Under the pieces are notes generated by a model. It was given only the letters and a program-made list of their open reading frames with translations. It was not told the origin of the DNA and ran no database searches. 64,000 bases of DNA from Streptomyces rishiriensis (GTDB lineage Bacteria; Actinomycetota; Actinomycetes; Streptomycetales; Streptomycetaceae). The translations under genes were made by a program, and so were the position numbers. Location: contig NZ_JAUSWV010000002.1 in assembly GCF_030815485.1 (NCBI RefSeq), positions 310,001-374,000 of the forward strand. Reading direction: 5' to 3'. Below, in pieces: positions 24,873 through 32,324 of the stretch. The first letter of the stretch is position 1; every line of letters begins with the position of its first letter.

Positions 24873-25619
24873 TTACCGCCACGCCCGGATCATCGCCGAC
24901 GTGTCGTGCCGTACGAGTGTCACTTCGGTTGTTCCCGTCACCGAGACTGACGCGGGGTGCGTCGTGCCAACCACCGTATCCGCCATGCGCACTTCTTGGC
25001 AGGCATCCATCTTTTCCGGCCACCTCAACACGGCCGGTGGGAGCTTGGGATCCGACACCTCCAGTCGGCGCAGCGGAACACGCAAGCCGACGCCGATCGC
25101 CTTCAGGACGGACTCCTTGCGCGTCCAGTAGCGCAGAAAGGCCGCCGGCCGTTCGGCGGGCGGGCGGGCTTGCAGAGCGGCCAGCTCCGTGTCGGCGAGG
25201 ACACGGGGGGCCACCTTCTCCACATCGGCGCCGACGCCGTCCTCGACGTCGAGCCCGACGTCCGCGCCACGGCAGACGGCGAGCCCGATCACGTCCCCGC
25301 TGTGCGAGACGGAGAAGCGGACGTCCGCGTGGGCGCTCCCGGTCGGTACGTCGAGCGTGACCTTGCCGTGCGGCCCGCCGCAGCGCGGACACACGCGCCG
25401 CAGGGGCACGTCGGCGGGCCGCACGCCCAGCAGTTCGCCGAGCACCAGCCGGCTGACCGCGCAGCCTGCGAGGAAGCGGCGCCTGTTGTCGGGGTCGGCC
25501 GTGGCCTCGTAGCGGCCGAGTTCCACGGGATCGAGCAGTCCCACCAGTTCCGGGTGCGTGTCGGCCAGGCGGGCCCACCACACCTGAACCGGGCGCGGCG
25601 GGCGGTCCGCCGCTGTCAC
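24873..25619 (-). CDS. Sfp-type 4'-phosphopantetheinyl transferase
   Basis: 248 residues. VRFSVSHSGDVIGLAV and VGLDVEDG (Mg-binding Asp-x-Glu), then FLRYWTRKESVLKAIGVGL, are the Sfp/Gsp motifs. It loads phosphopantetheine from CoA on carrier proteins, and so can activate the four discrete carrier proteins of this cluster and the multidomain synthase. The Cys-rich CPRCGGPHG loop is normal in this actinobacterial subgroup. The start overlaps the stop of the regulator gene (ATGA). Confidence 0.92.
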   Translation of the reverse strand: MTAADRPPRPVQVWWARLADTHPELVGLLDPVELGRYEATADPDNRRRFLAGCAVSRLVLGELLGVRPADVPLRRVCPRCGGPHGKVTLDVPTGSAHADVRFSVSHSGDVIGLAVCRGADVGLDVEDGVGADVEKVAPRVLADTELAALQARPPAERPAAFLRYWTRKESVLKAIGVGLRVPLRRLEVSDPKLPPAVLRWPEKMDACQEVRMADTVVGTTHPASVSVTGTTEVTLVRHDTSAMIRAWR

Positions 25620-26260
25620 GCGCCGGCCTTCAGCCGCACTTCCCCGACGAGCCGGAACCCCATGTGCGGCACCTTGAGGATCTGGGCGCCCGAGCCGACC
25701 TCCCGGAACCGGGCCCGCAGCGACTCGATGACGTCCCGCGGGTCCTCGCCGGTCAGCCGCAGCAGGTCGGGCCGCGGGACGATGACGGCCCGGCGGTCGG
25801 AGAGCGCGCGCAGCGCCTTGGCCTCGGCGTCCGACAGCCGCACGGACGCGGACGGAGTGGTGAGCACGCCCGTCTCGTCCAGGTCGAGGATCTGGGCGGA
25901 CGCGGGGGCTGCGACGTCCCGCAGGTAGGTCAGGAAGGACACGAGGCGTTCGACGCCGAGCGGTGCGGCCATGACGAAGCCCGCGCCCGAACGGAGCGCC
26001 GCCAGCGTGCCCTTGGCGGTCGGCGCCGGCTGTACGAGGACCGCGTAGGCGCCTTCGCGGGTGATCTCGCGCAGTTCGAGCGGAGCCGAGCCGTCCGCCT
26101 CGGCGGCCACGAAGGCGACGAGGAGGTCGTCGGCGACGTGCGCGGCCAGCCCCCCCGGTTCCTGCGCCGCAGGCTCCTTCAGCGGCAGTCCGGTGCGCTC
26201 ACAGGCCTCTCGCAGACGGGCGGCTTCCGGCGCAGCAAGGTCCCGGGTGAGTACGTACAT
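25616..26260 (-). CDS. atypical response regulator with OmpR-type winged helix
   Basis: 214 residues. The C-terminal ~95 residues match the OmpR/PhoB effector domain (VRLSDAEAKALRALS..., DVIESLRARFREVGSGAQILKVPHMGFRLV). The N-terminal ~115 residues look like a receiver, but I see no Asp at the usual phosphorylation strand (LLVAFVAAEADG), so it may be phosphorylation-independent like other antibiotic-cluster orphan regulators. No partner kinase is next to it. It heads the minus-strand unit regulator-PPTase-B12 rSAM-oxidoreductase and diverges from the PIG-L gene. It is a likely pathway-specific regulator. Confidence 0.75.
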   Translation of the reverse strand: MYVLTRDLAAPEAARLREACERTGLPLKEPAAQEPGGLAAHVADDLLVAFVAAEADGSAPLELREITREGAYAVLVQPAPTAKGTLAALRSGAGFVMAAPLGVERLVSFLTYLRDVAAPASAQILDLDETGVLTTPSASVRLSDAEAKALRALSDRRAVIVPRPDLLRLTGEDPRDVIESLRARFREVGSGAQILKVPHMGFRLVGEVRLKAGA

Positions 26261-26366
26261 GCTGTTCGAGCCTCTCGTCGCGTGCGGATCACGGAGTGGA
26301 TCACAGACCTGTCGCGTGCTCTGACTGTCTTTCTCCTTCCCATAGTTCCATGATCGGCCCTTGGTC

Positions 26367-26372
26367 TACACT
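26367..26372 (+). promoter_or_regulatory. candidate -10 box for a leaderless PIG-L transcript
   Basis: TACACT lies seven bases before the ATG at 26380, and no Shine-Dalgarno sequence precedes that ATG or the one at 26350. This spacing is typical for leaderless mRNAs, which are common in Streptomyces. No good -35 hexamer is seen. Confidence 0.35.
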
Positions 26373-26379
26373 CCTGCGC

Positions 26380-27453
26380 ATGCCAGAGCGCCCCTCCCCC
26401 GCCCCCTTGGTCCGGCGCACAACGCACGCACTCTCGGCGGACGACCGGCCGATTCGGCTGCCGCACACCGAGTTCGACGGCGCCGAGGTGCGGTTCCTCG
26501 GCGAACCGGTCGATCCGGCCGTGTTCCCCTCGTCGGCCGCGGAACTGTGGCACGCGTGCGACGGCACCCGCCCGTACCGCTCCTGGCCCTCCCGGGAACG
26601 GGAGTTGATCGCCGGATGGCATGCGGCGGGTCTGGTGGTCGCCGCTCCGCGGCCCCGCTCGCAGCCGTCACGCGCCCTCACCCTCCTGTCTCCCCACCCG
26701 GACGATGCCCAACTCGCCCTGGGAGCACTGCTGGCCCGGTTCGGCGGCCGGGTGGTGGACGTGTTCTCGCACGAGACGTGGACGCGCCGCCCTCACTATC
26801 GAAGCCGTCCCGCGCTCGCCTCGCGCCTGCTGCTGGAAGAGGAGCAGGTGGCGTGCGGGGTGCTGGGCGCGGAACTGACCGTGCTCGGTCACGTGGATGC
26901 CGCCGACCGCGCCGCCTGGCGGGACGGCTACTTCCTCGGGCCGCAGGCCGTGGACGCGGCCCGTGCGACGGAGCCGGAGCTGTTCGAGCGCGTCAGCGCC
27001 GACCTGGCCGCCGAGGTGGCGGGCGGTGGCCCGGTGCTCGTACCGCTGGCCGTGGGCGGGCATGTCGACCACGTCCTGACCCGGCAGGCCGCGCTGGAGC
27101 TGATCGCCCGCAAGACGCTGGAGCCCGAACGGGTCGGGTTCTACGAGGACATGCCGTACTCGCTGTTCGCGGACGCCACGGCCGAGGCCGGCCGCCTCGC
27201 GGTCGGCCGCGAGCAGGTCGCGCCGGTCCCCGTGTTGATCCCGGCGTCGGAGGCGGCGGTACGCACCAAGCAGGAGGCGCTGTGGCCCTACCGGCTCCAG
27301 GTGCTGGAGGCGGTCTCCAAACGGATCGTCCGGCACGGCCGGCAGCTCGGCGCGCCGGGGTGGGCGGAACGCCTGTGGGTGCTGCCGGAATCCGCCGACG
27401 TCTTCGGCGAGTTGGCGGCCGCGGCGGCGGAGGAAGCCGCCACGGCCGGGTGA
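26380..27453 (+). CDS. PIG-L/LmbE-family deacetylase, MitC-like candidate
   Basis: About 357 residues. The zinc-hydrolase core has LLSPHPDDAQLALGALLA (HPDD ligands) from residue ~78 and a second His motif GGHVDHVLTR. The ~75 residues before it include LWHACDGTRPY...AAGLV, which resembles a small winged-helix (PqqD-like) domain and is not part of the core family. In mitomycin, MitC removes the acetyl group from ACP-bound N-acetylglucosaminyl-AHBA; with a MitB-like transferase in the same cluster this is the likely job. The start is uncertain: ATG 26380 (leaderless) or ATG 26350. Confidence 0.85.
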   Translation: MPERPSPAPLVRRTTHALSADDRPIRLPHTEFDGAEVRFLGEPVDPAVFPSSAAELWHACDGTRPYRSWPSRERELIAGWHAAGLVVAAPRPRSQPSRALTLLSPHPDDAQLALGALLARFGGRVVDVFSHETWTRRPHYRSRPALASRLLLEEEQVACGVLGAELTVLGHVDAADRAAWRDGYFLGPQAVDAARATEPELFERVSADLAAEVAGGGPVLVPLAVGGHVDHVLTRQAALELIARKTLEPERVGFYEDMPYSLFADATAEAGRLAVGREQVAPVPVLIPASEAAVRTKQEALWPYRLQVLEAVSKRIVRHGRQLGAPGWAERLWVLPESADVFGELAAAAAEEAATAG

Positions 27454-27466
27454 GGGCGGACGCGGC

Positions 27467-28162
27467 ATGCGACTGCACACCCGGGAGTGGGGCACCGGCG
27501 ACCGCGTCGCCGTCCTCGTCCACGGCCTCATGGCCGACCACCACACCTGGCACGAACTGGTCCCGGTCCTGACCGGCAGGGGCTATCGCGTCCTCGCCGT
27601 GGACCTGCGCGGTCACGGCGCCAGCGGCCGGGGTGTGTACGCGCCGCACCTGTTCGCACAGGACCTGCTGGAGACACTGCCCCGCGGACCGGAGCTGGCG
27701 CTGGGCCATTCGCTCGGCGCCCTGGCCCTGGCGCTCGCCGTGGCGGAACTGGAGCCGGAGCGTGCCGTCTACTCGGAGCCCGCCTGGCGGCTCGGCGGCC
27801 CGGACGGCACCCTCGACCCGGCCGTCTTCACCCTCTTCAAGCGCGCCCCTCGGCTGCTGATCAGGAGTCTGCGCCCGCAGTGGGGAGAGCGGGAGGTCGC
27901 GGCCGAGTTGGCGGCGCTGGACGCCTGGGACGAGAGGTCGGCGCTCGCCCTCTCCGCGTACCGTGCCGCCGATCACACCCCGGAGAAGCCGCTCGTCCGC
28001 TCCCTCGTCCAGGCTGCGGAGCCGAGCACGCTGGTGAGCGGGGAGATGCGGGCGGAGCTGACACGGCGGGGGTTCGAGGTGCGGACCGTGCCGGACGCCA
28101 CGCACGCGATCCACCGGGACAGCTTCGACGCGTTCCTCACGTCGCTGTCGGGGTGGTTGTGA
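27467..28162 (+). CDS. alpha/beta hydrolase
   Basis: 231 residues: oxyanion region VLVHGLMADHHTWHELVPVL, VDLRGHGAS, nucleophile elbow LALGHSLGALAL (Ser), and C-terminal DATHAIHRDSFDAFL (catalytic His). It starts 13 bases after the PIG-L stop, so the two are co-transcribed. It may act as a type II thioesterase removing misloaded groups from carrier proteins, or as a product-modifying esterase or amidase. The fold does not decide. Its 3' end is convergent with the pyruvoyl decarboxylase-like gene. Confidence 0.8.
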   Translation: MRLHTREWGTGDRVAVLVHGLMADHHTWHELVPVLTGRGYRVLAVDLRGHGASGRGVYAPHLFAQDLLETLPRGPELALGHSLGALALALAVAELEPERAVYSEPAWRLGGPDGTLDPAVFTLFKRAPRLLIRSLRPQWGEREVAAELAALDAWDERSALALSAYRAADHTPEKPLVRSLVQAAEPSTLVSGEMRAELTRRGFEVRTVPDATHAIHRDSFDAFLTSLSGWL

Positions 28163-28172
28163 ACGGTGCGGG

Positions 28173-28553
28173 TCAGTGCACCGCGCGCAGCATGCGCGTC
28201 ACGTTGATCCTCGTGGGCGAGAGACCCAACTCGACACTCTGCATCATCCGTTCGCCGTTCAGGCGGCCGTACGCGAGCAGGTCGATGTTGGCGAGGCTGA
28301 ATTCCGGCCAGGTGTGGATGCTCAGGTGCGAGGCGGAGAGAAGGAGGATGGCGGTGACGGCGCCGTTCGGGAAGATGTGCGAGGACTCGCCGAGTACCGT
28401 GGCGTTTCCCTTTTCGGCGGCCGTGCGCAGGATCTTGAGGAGGCGCTGTTCGTCGGTCAGGATGCTGTGGTCGCTCACCCATACGTCGACTGCGTACGAG
28501 CACAGATCATTGACGTTTATTCCCTCGGTGGCGGGAGTGCTGGAGTTGGTCAT
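28173..28553 (-). CDS. AdoMet decarboxylase-like pyruvoyl enzyme with altered active site
   Basis: 126 residues, the length of the class 1b bacterial proenzyme. The self-cleavage region SASHLSIHTWPE keeps the pyruvoyl-forming Ser and the processing His. The residue before the Ser is Ala rather than Glu, and the position of the catalytic Cys (in FTCG of typical enzymes) is Tyr (LLAYG). It may make decarboxylated SAM for the BpsA-like protein at 30.0 kb. Alternatively it is one of the neofunctionalised relatives reported to be pyruvoyl-dependent ornithine or arginine decarboxylases. Cluster context favours a dedicated amine-building role. Confidence 0.75.
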   Translation of the reverse strand: MTNSSTPATEGINVNDLCSYAVDVWVSDHSILTDEQRLLKILRTAAEKGNATVLGESSHIFPNGAVTAILLLSASHLSIHTWPEFSLANIDLLAYGRLNGERMMQSVELGLSPTRINVTRMLRAVH

Positions 28554-28766
28554 GGGGAACCGGAGGCCGCTCAACGCTCGCCTCCGTCTCCTTTCCGATA
28601 GGTATGTGCTGGTCTGACGGCCGAAGTGGAAGGTCGGCGAGACCGGTTCACCGACGGCCCGGCGGGGCGCAGCGTAGCATCCGGCGCGTTCTAGGGCTCG
28701 CGGGCGCCCTGCGTCAAGGGGGTCGCGGAAGGTCACGTCGGATTGGCCGGAACACAGCGGACGACG

Positions 28767-29837
28767 ATGGACAACGAAGGAGCGGAGTTCTTGGAGCGGC
28801 AGAGCGCAGCGGACCGGGATTTCCTGGCACTTGACTGCATTTCGGCGACCTTCGGCATCACTGCGGCCTGGCTCGGTCACGATCCGAGCGTTCTGGGAGA
28901 TCACTGGGGATACCATCGCAGGGCTGACGCCGTCGAATCCGAATGGCCCGTGGAACAGATCGGGATCCACCGCCGGACACCCGAGGAGATCCTGAGCGAA
29001 TGGTACGGCCTGGCCGCCGACCATATTCAGCACGCCGACTCGCGACGAGCCGAGGAATACATTCGGGCCCAGCTGTCGGACGGGAATCCGGTGATCGCCT
29101 GGGTGGACACCTTCCACGTCCCCCACAGCTCCTTCCACGGCCAGCAGCATCATTCGCACCGGATAGTGATCCATCCCGGGGACGGCAACGGCGGGGAGAA
29201 GGCGGATGCGTTGCGGATCGTCGACCGCTATCAGGGGTCGCTCTTCGACGGCTTCATGGAGAGCGGCACGCTGCTCACCGCCATGTCCTCGGACGCGCTC
29301 GGAGAGGCCCGCAGGGGCGACCCGGATTGGCGGAACCGCACGGTGGTCCTGAAAGCCGGCCCGCTCGAACGCGGGGAAGCACACAAGGCGGCACGGAAGG
29401 AGACACGCGAGGAGAGGCAACAGGATCGGTTCCGTTCCGCCGTCGCAGGGAACGCGCTCTTTTCCACCGGCGCGGATCTGGTGACCGCGTGCGCCGACGC
29501 ACTGCGCGCCACCCCGGACGCGTTCGCTTCGCTCAGTCCCGTGGGAACGATCGAGGTCAGCGCCTGGTTCGGTGAGTTGGCCAGCCAGCGCGCCCTGAAC
29601 GCGCGCTTCCTGCGGGCCGCCGCCGAGACCTGCGCCCTCCCGCTGCTGGCCGATCGGGCCGCCGACGCGGAAGCCCTCTCCCGGCGCTGGGAAATGACCC
29701 GGAACTACTTCTTCCTGCGCTTCCGCAAGGGATCAGTGGCGGTACAGCGCATAGCCGATCTCATCACCGAGACGGTGACCCTGGAAAAGGAGTGGAACGC
29801 GAGACTACGGGAATCCCTCGCCGAGTCGGGCCGATAA
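28767..29837 (+). CDS. BtrH-type acyltransferase (BtrH_N domain)
   Basis: 356 residues. The N-terminal half resembles butirosin BtrH: DCISATFGITAAWLG (conserved Cys), then VIAWVDTFHVPHSSFHG followed by a His-rich HHSHRIVIHPG and LRIVDRYQGS. The C-terminal half is helical, with a charged ARKETREERQQDRF. BtrH moves an acyl group from an ACP to an amine of an aminoglycoside. With two ACP genes about 1.5 kb away this protein may do an analogous ACP-to-amine transfer. The ATG at 28767 is used; a TTG at 28743 with GGAAGG upstream is an alternative start. Confidence 0.7.
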   Translation: MDNEGAEFLERQSAADRDFLALDCISATFGITAAWLGHDPSVLGDHWGYHRRADAVESEWPVEQIGIHRRTPEEILSEWYGLAADHIQHADSRRAEEYIRAQLSDGNPVIAWVDTFHVPHSSFHGQQHHSHRIVIHPGDGNGGEKADALRIVDRYQGSLFDGFMESGTLLTAMSSDALGEARRGDPDWRNRTVVLKAGPLERGEAHKAARKETREERQQDRFRSAVAGNALFSTGADLVTACADALRATPDAFASLSPVGTIEVSAWFGELASQRALNARFLRAAAETCALPLLADRAADAEALSRRWEMTRNYFFLRFRKGSVAVQRIADLITETVTLEKEWNARLRESLAESGR

Positions 29838-30046
29838 TCCGCCGACCCCGCGTCGAACGGTCCTGATGTTCTCGGTCCGCCGGGAGTCGCCGTGTGACAG
29901 ACGCGTCTCGACACCGTCGGCGGGCCACCGCGGAATCCGTGCTCACCCGATGACCGGCCGGCTTCGGAAGGGAGTGAGTCCCCGCGGTTCACTCGTCACG
30001 CTCGCCAGCTTCACGGCGGCGCGTCCCGGGATCCCCTGACCGGCTT

Positions 30047-31204
30047 TCAGCCGCCGCTCACGGCCGGCACCGCGCTCTGCAGGAACCCGAGGTAGCGGCT
30101 CGCCAGCCGCCTGCTCGCCGGGCCGGTCTCGATCCGGGCGAGCGAGATGGGCCTGAGCTGCGCGTGCGGGAATCCGGGCTGGTAGAGCAACAGATCGGCG
30201 CCGGCGGGCCGCTGGGCGAGCAGTCTCCGCAGCCGTGCCCCGAGTTCCGTCGGGGAGGCGGCGTGTCGCGCCGCGCCCCGGGTGGCCTCGCCCAGGTCCG
30301 CCAGGACGGAGTCCTCCAGCAGCCCGTCGTCGCCGGGCAGGAGAGCGGTGACGGTGCAGTCGAGCCGGTCGAACATCCGCAGCACCTCCCGCTGCGCCGG
30401 CTCCCCGCCCTGGCCGGAACCGCTGCCGGCCCGGTACACGTCGAGATCGAAACTGACGTAGCCGACCGCACCCGCTCCTGACACGGTCGACAGGGCGGTC
30501 GCCACGAACAGGAAGAGACCACCGGGATCCTTCAGCCCGCTCACGAAGAACGTGTCCACGCCGGACAGATTCGGCCGGTCCCGGCGTACGTCGACGACGT
30601 GCGTGGTGAGGTCCAGGGCAAGGCGGTCCGCTTCCTCCCCGATGGACCTGAGCACCCGCTCGTCGGTGTCCGCGACATGCACGTGCCGTACACCGTCCGC
30701 CAGACCGATGGCCACGCCGAACATCTCGTCGTCGCCGAGTTGCAGCACCGTCCGGCCGTCGAGGTCGTCGTAGTAGTCCATGACCGCGAGCCGTCGCCGC
30801 AGCGAGGCGAAGGTGTCGAAGCTCTGGTGCAGCTCCGGGTCCGGTGCGTAGGTGCGCCGGGTGAGGACCTCGGCCAGGACATCCCAGTCGACGAGTCCGT
30901 CGGCGAGCGTGAGGTCGACCAGACCCGGCGCTCCGTCGTCGCGGGCGGCCGGGGTCCCGGCGGTGGTCCGGACCGTGCCGTCGGGGTCGACGCGCGCCGC
31001 TCCGTCCCGGCACAGCCGTGAGAGCACCCACAGCCCGGAGTTGACCGTCATGGGGCCACGGACGATGTCGTCGAGCCGCCCGCCGCCCCGCGCGCGCTGG
31101 ACGACCTGAGCCACCGCGCGCTCCGTGGCCCGCGGGTCGCACACCTCGTCCGGCCCCGCGTTCCGCAGGACACCGGACCATTCGGCGTGTTGCCCTGCAC
31201 TCAC
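30047..31204 (-). CDS. BpsA-like branched-chain polyamine synthase homologue
   Basis: 385 residues. After a helical N-terminal part (NSGLWVLSRLCRDG), residues ~150-260 follow the pattern of N4-bis(aminopropyl)spermidine synthase: SFDTFASLRRRLAVMDYYDDLDGRT, VLQLGDDEMFGVAIGL (the GDDD/E motif) and VHVADTDERVL. The usual catalytic DPPET stretch is replaced by VSGLKDP (in VDTFFVSGLKD), so the donor or acceptor may differ from polyamine synthases. Family members transfer aminopropyl from decarboxylated SAM. It is coupled (GTGA) to the ACP gene upstream, suggesting its acceptor may be ACP-bound. Confidence 0.65.
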   Translation of the reverse strand: MSAGQHAEWSGVLRNAGPDEVCDPRATERAVAQVVQRARGGGRLDDIVRGPMTVNSGLWVLSRLCRDGAARVDPDGTVRTTAGTPAARDDGAPGLVDLTLADGLVDWDVLAEVLTRRTYAPDPELHQSFDTFASLRRRLAVMDYYDDLDGRTVLQLGDDEMFGVAIGLADGVRHVHVADTDERVLRSIGEEADRLALDLTTHVVDVRRDRPNLSGVDTFFVSGLKDPGGLFLFVATALSTVSGAGAVGYVSFDLDVYRAGSGSGQGGEPAQREVLRMFDRLDCTVTALLPGDDGLLEDSVLADLGEATRGAARHAASPTELGARLRRLLAQRPAGADLLLYQPGFPHAQLRPISLARIETGPASRRLASRYLGFLQSAVPAVSGG

Positions 31205-31503
31205 CGCCCGTCCCCGGCTTCCGCCTGCCGCGAGGCGACGTAGGCGACGATTTTCTCCAGGGTGGAGAAACGGTCGACGACGAGATCCTCATCCGGAATG
31301 GAAATCCGGAACCGCTCCTCCAGCCGGTTCAGGAACTCCAGCAGCTGCAGGGATCCCAAAGCGAGGGAAAGCAAATGCGCATCGGGCGCGATCCGCTCCG
31401 GTTCGAATGTGTCGTCGACCGATTTCAGAAGTGTGGATACGTCATAGAATAATTCATTCCGCTGATGACTCGTCACACCGACATACTTGCTCGGGGAAAT
31501 CAT
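31201..31503 (-). CDS. acyl carrier protein
   Basis: About 100 residues; the carrier helix is SLALGSLQLLEFLNRLEERF, with the predicted phosphopantetheine Ser in LGSL (no Asp before it). Overall it resembles the ACP at 17345. Codon 18 is TTA (31450-31452), so translation may depend on bldA tRNA. The stop overlaps the GTG of the BpsA-like gene. Start uncertain: ATG 31503 has no good ribosome site, and a GTG nine codons later is possible. It is divergent from a second ACP gene. Confidence 0.8.
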   Translation of the reverse strand: MISPSKYVGVTSHQRNELFYDVSTLLKSVDDTFEPERIAPDAHLLSLALGSLQLLEFLNRLEERFRISIPDEDLVVDRFSTLEKIVAYVASRQAEAGDGR

Positions 31504-31624
31504 TGGCCAAACATGAACAGATTGTTTCAGAAAGGCCTCCCCTTCTTGATCGCGTACGGACTACCCTGGCCGGTACGGGGGCGCAGTCGTCGCCCGCAGG
31601 CCCCACAGCATCGAGGAGCAGCCC

Positions 31625-31876
31625 GTGAACGACCTTTCCTACAGCGACTTCGAATCCGTGCTCCGCCAGTCGCTCCCCTTCCTCGACGAGGAGACACCCG
31701 TCGACGCGCATGCGAGTCTGACGGAACTGGGCCTGGATTCACTGACGTTGCTCGGCCTGGTGGCGGAGCTGGAGGACAGGTTCTCGGTGGAACTGCCGGA
31801 CGAGATGCTGGTCATGGAGACCTTCGAGACACCGTCGACCCTGTGGAGCAGTCTGTCGAAGCTCCCTCGCAGCTGA
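31625..31876 (+). CDS. acyl carrier protein
   Basis: 83 residues with the textbook motif ELGLDSLTLLGLVAELEDRF (phosphopantetheine on the Ser of DSL) and an acidic third helix. The GTG start is preceded by GAGGAG at seven bases. It diverges from the other ACP gene across a 121-bp promoter gap (31504-31624). With the BtrH-like and BpsA-like genes it forms an apparent carrier-based amine unit. Confidence 0.88.
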   Translation: MNDLSYSDFESVLRQSLPFLDEETPVDAHASLTELGLDSLTLLGLVAELEDRFSVELPDEMLVMETFETPSTLWSSLSKLPRS

Positions 31877-32324
31877 GCGTGCGCCCGGCGAACCCACCTG
31901 TCCCCCAGGGCCGGTTGCCGTCCCTGGGAGGGCAGGACCGGTGTCGGAGACGATCCGCACCTGGCACCCGCCCGTGGTATGGAGTCGGGAGCACCCCGGT
32001 GCGCGGCGCGGCCCGGGGCCTTCGGGTGGTGTGCGGCGCGTCGCCTCCGATCACGGACGCGGTTCGCCCGCGATGCCGTGGGCCGGCCGTGGAGGGCACC
32101 GCCCAGCGCGTCGGCGCGTTGGGCTGGGTGCAGGCGCATATCAGTCTGCGTCGAGGACCCCACGCTGAGATCGCTGGCGGAGTCCGGCTCCCTCGAGGGG
32201 CAGCACAACAGTGATCTGCATGGTGCGACGTGGATCACATCTGCGGCCTGTCACGTCCGCTGCGGGTTGCTTGTCCCATGGGCGTCACCGACACCGAAGC
32301 CGGTGCCCGACCCTGGGAGATCCA
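31877..32324. other. 448-bp gap without a clear gene
   Basis: Short frames on both strands have the Arg/Gly/Pro bias of unread high-GC DNA and no recognisable motif. It marks the likely right border between the cluster and the following oxidoreductase-sigma factor pair. GGGAGA just before 32325 is the ribosome site of the next gene. Confidence 0.6.

Noticed and set aside
31941-32168. Plus-strand frame starting SETIRTWHPPVVW between ACP and oxidoreductase
   Set aside because: Becomes Gly/Arg-rich quickly, no ribosome site and no recognisable family.
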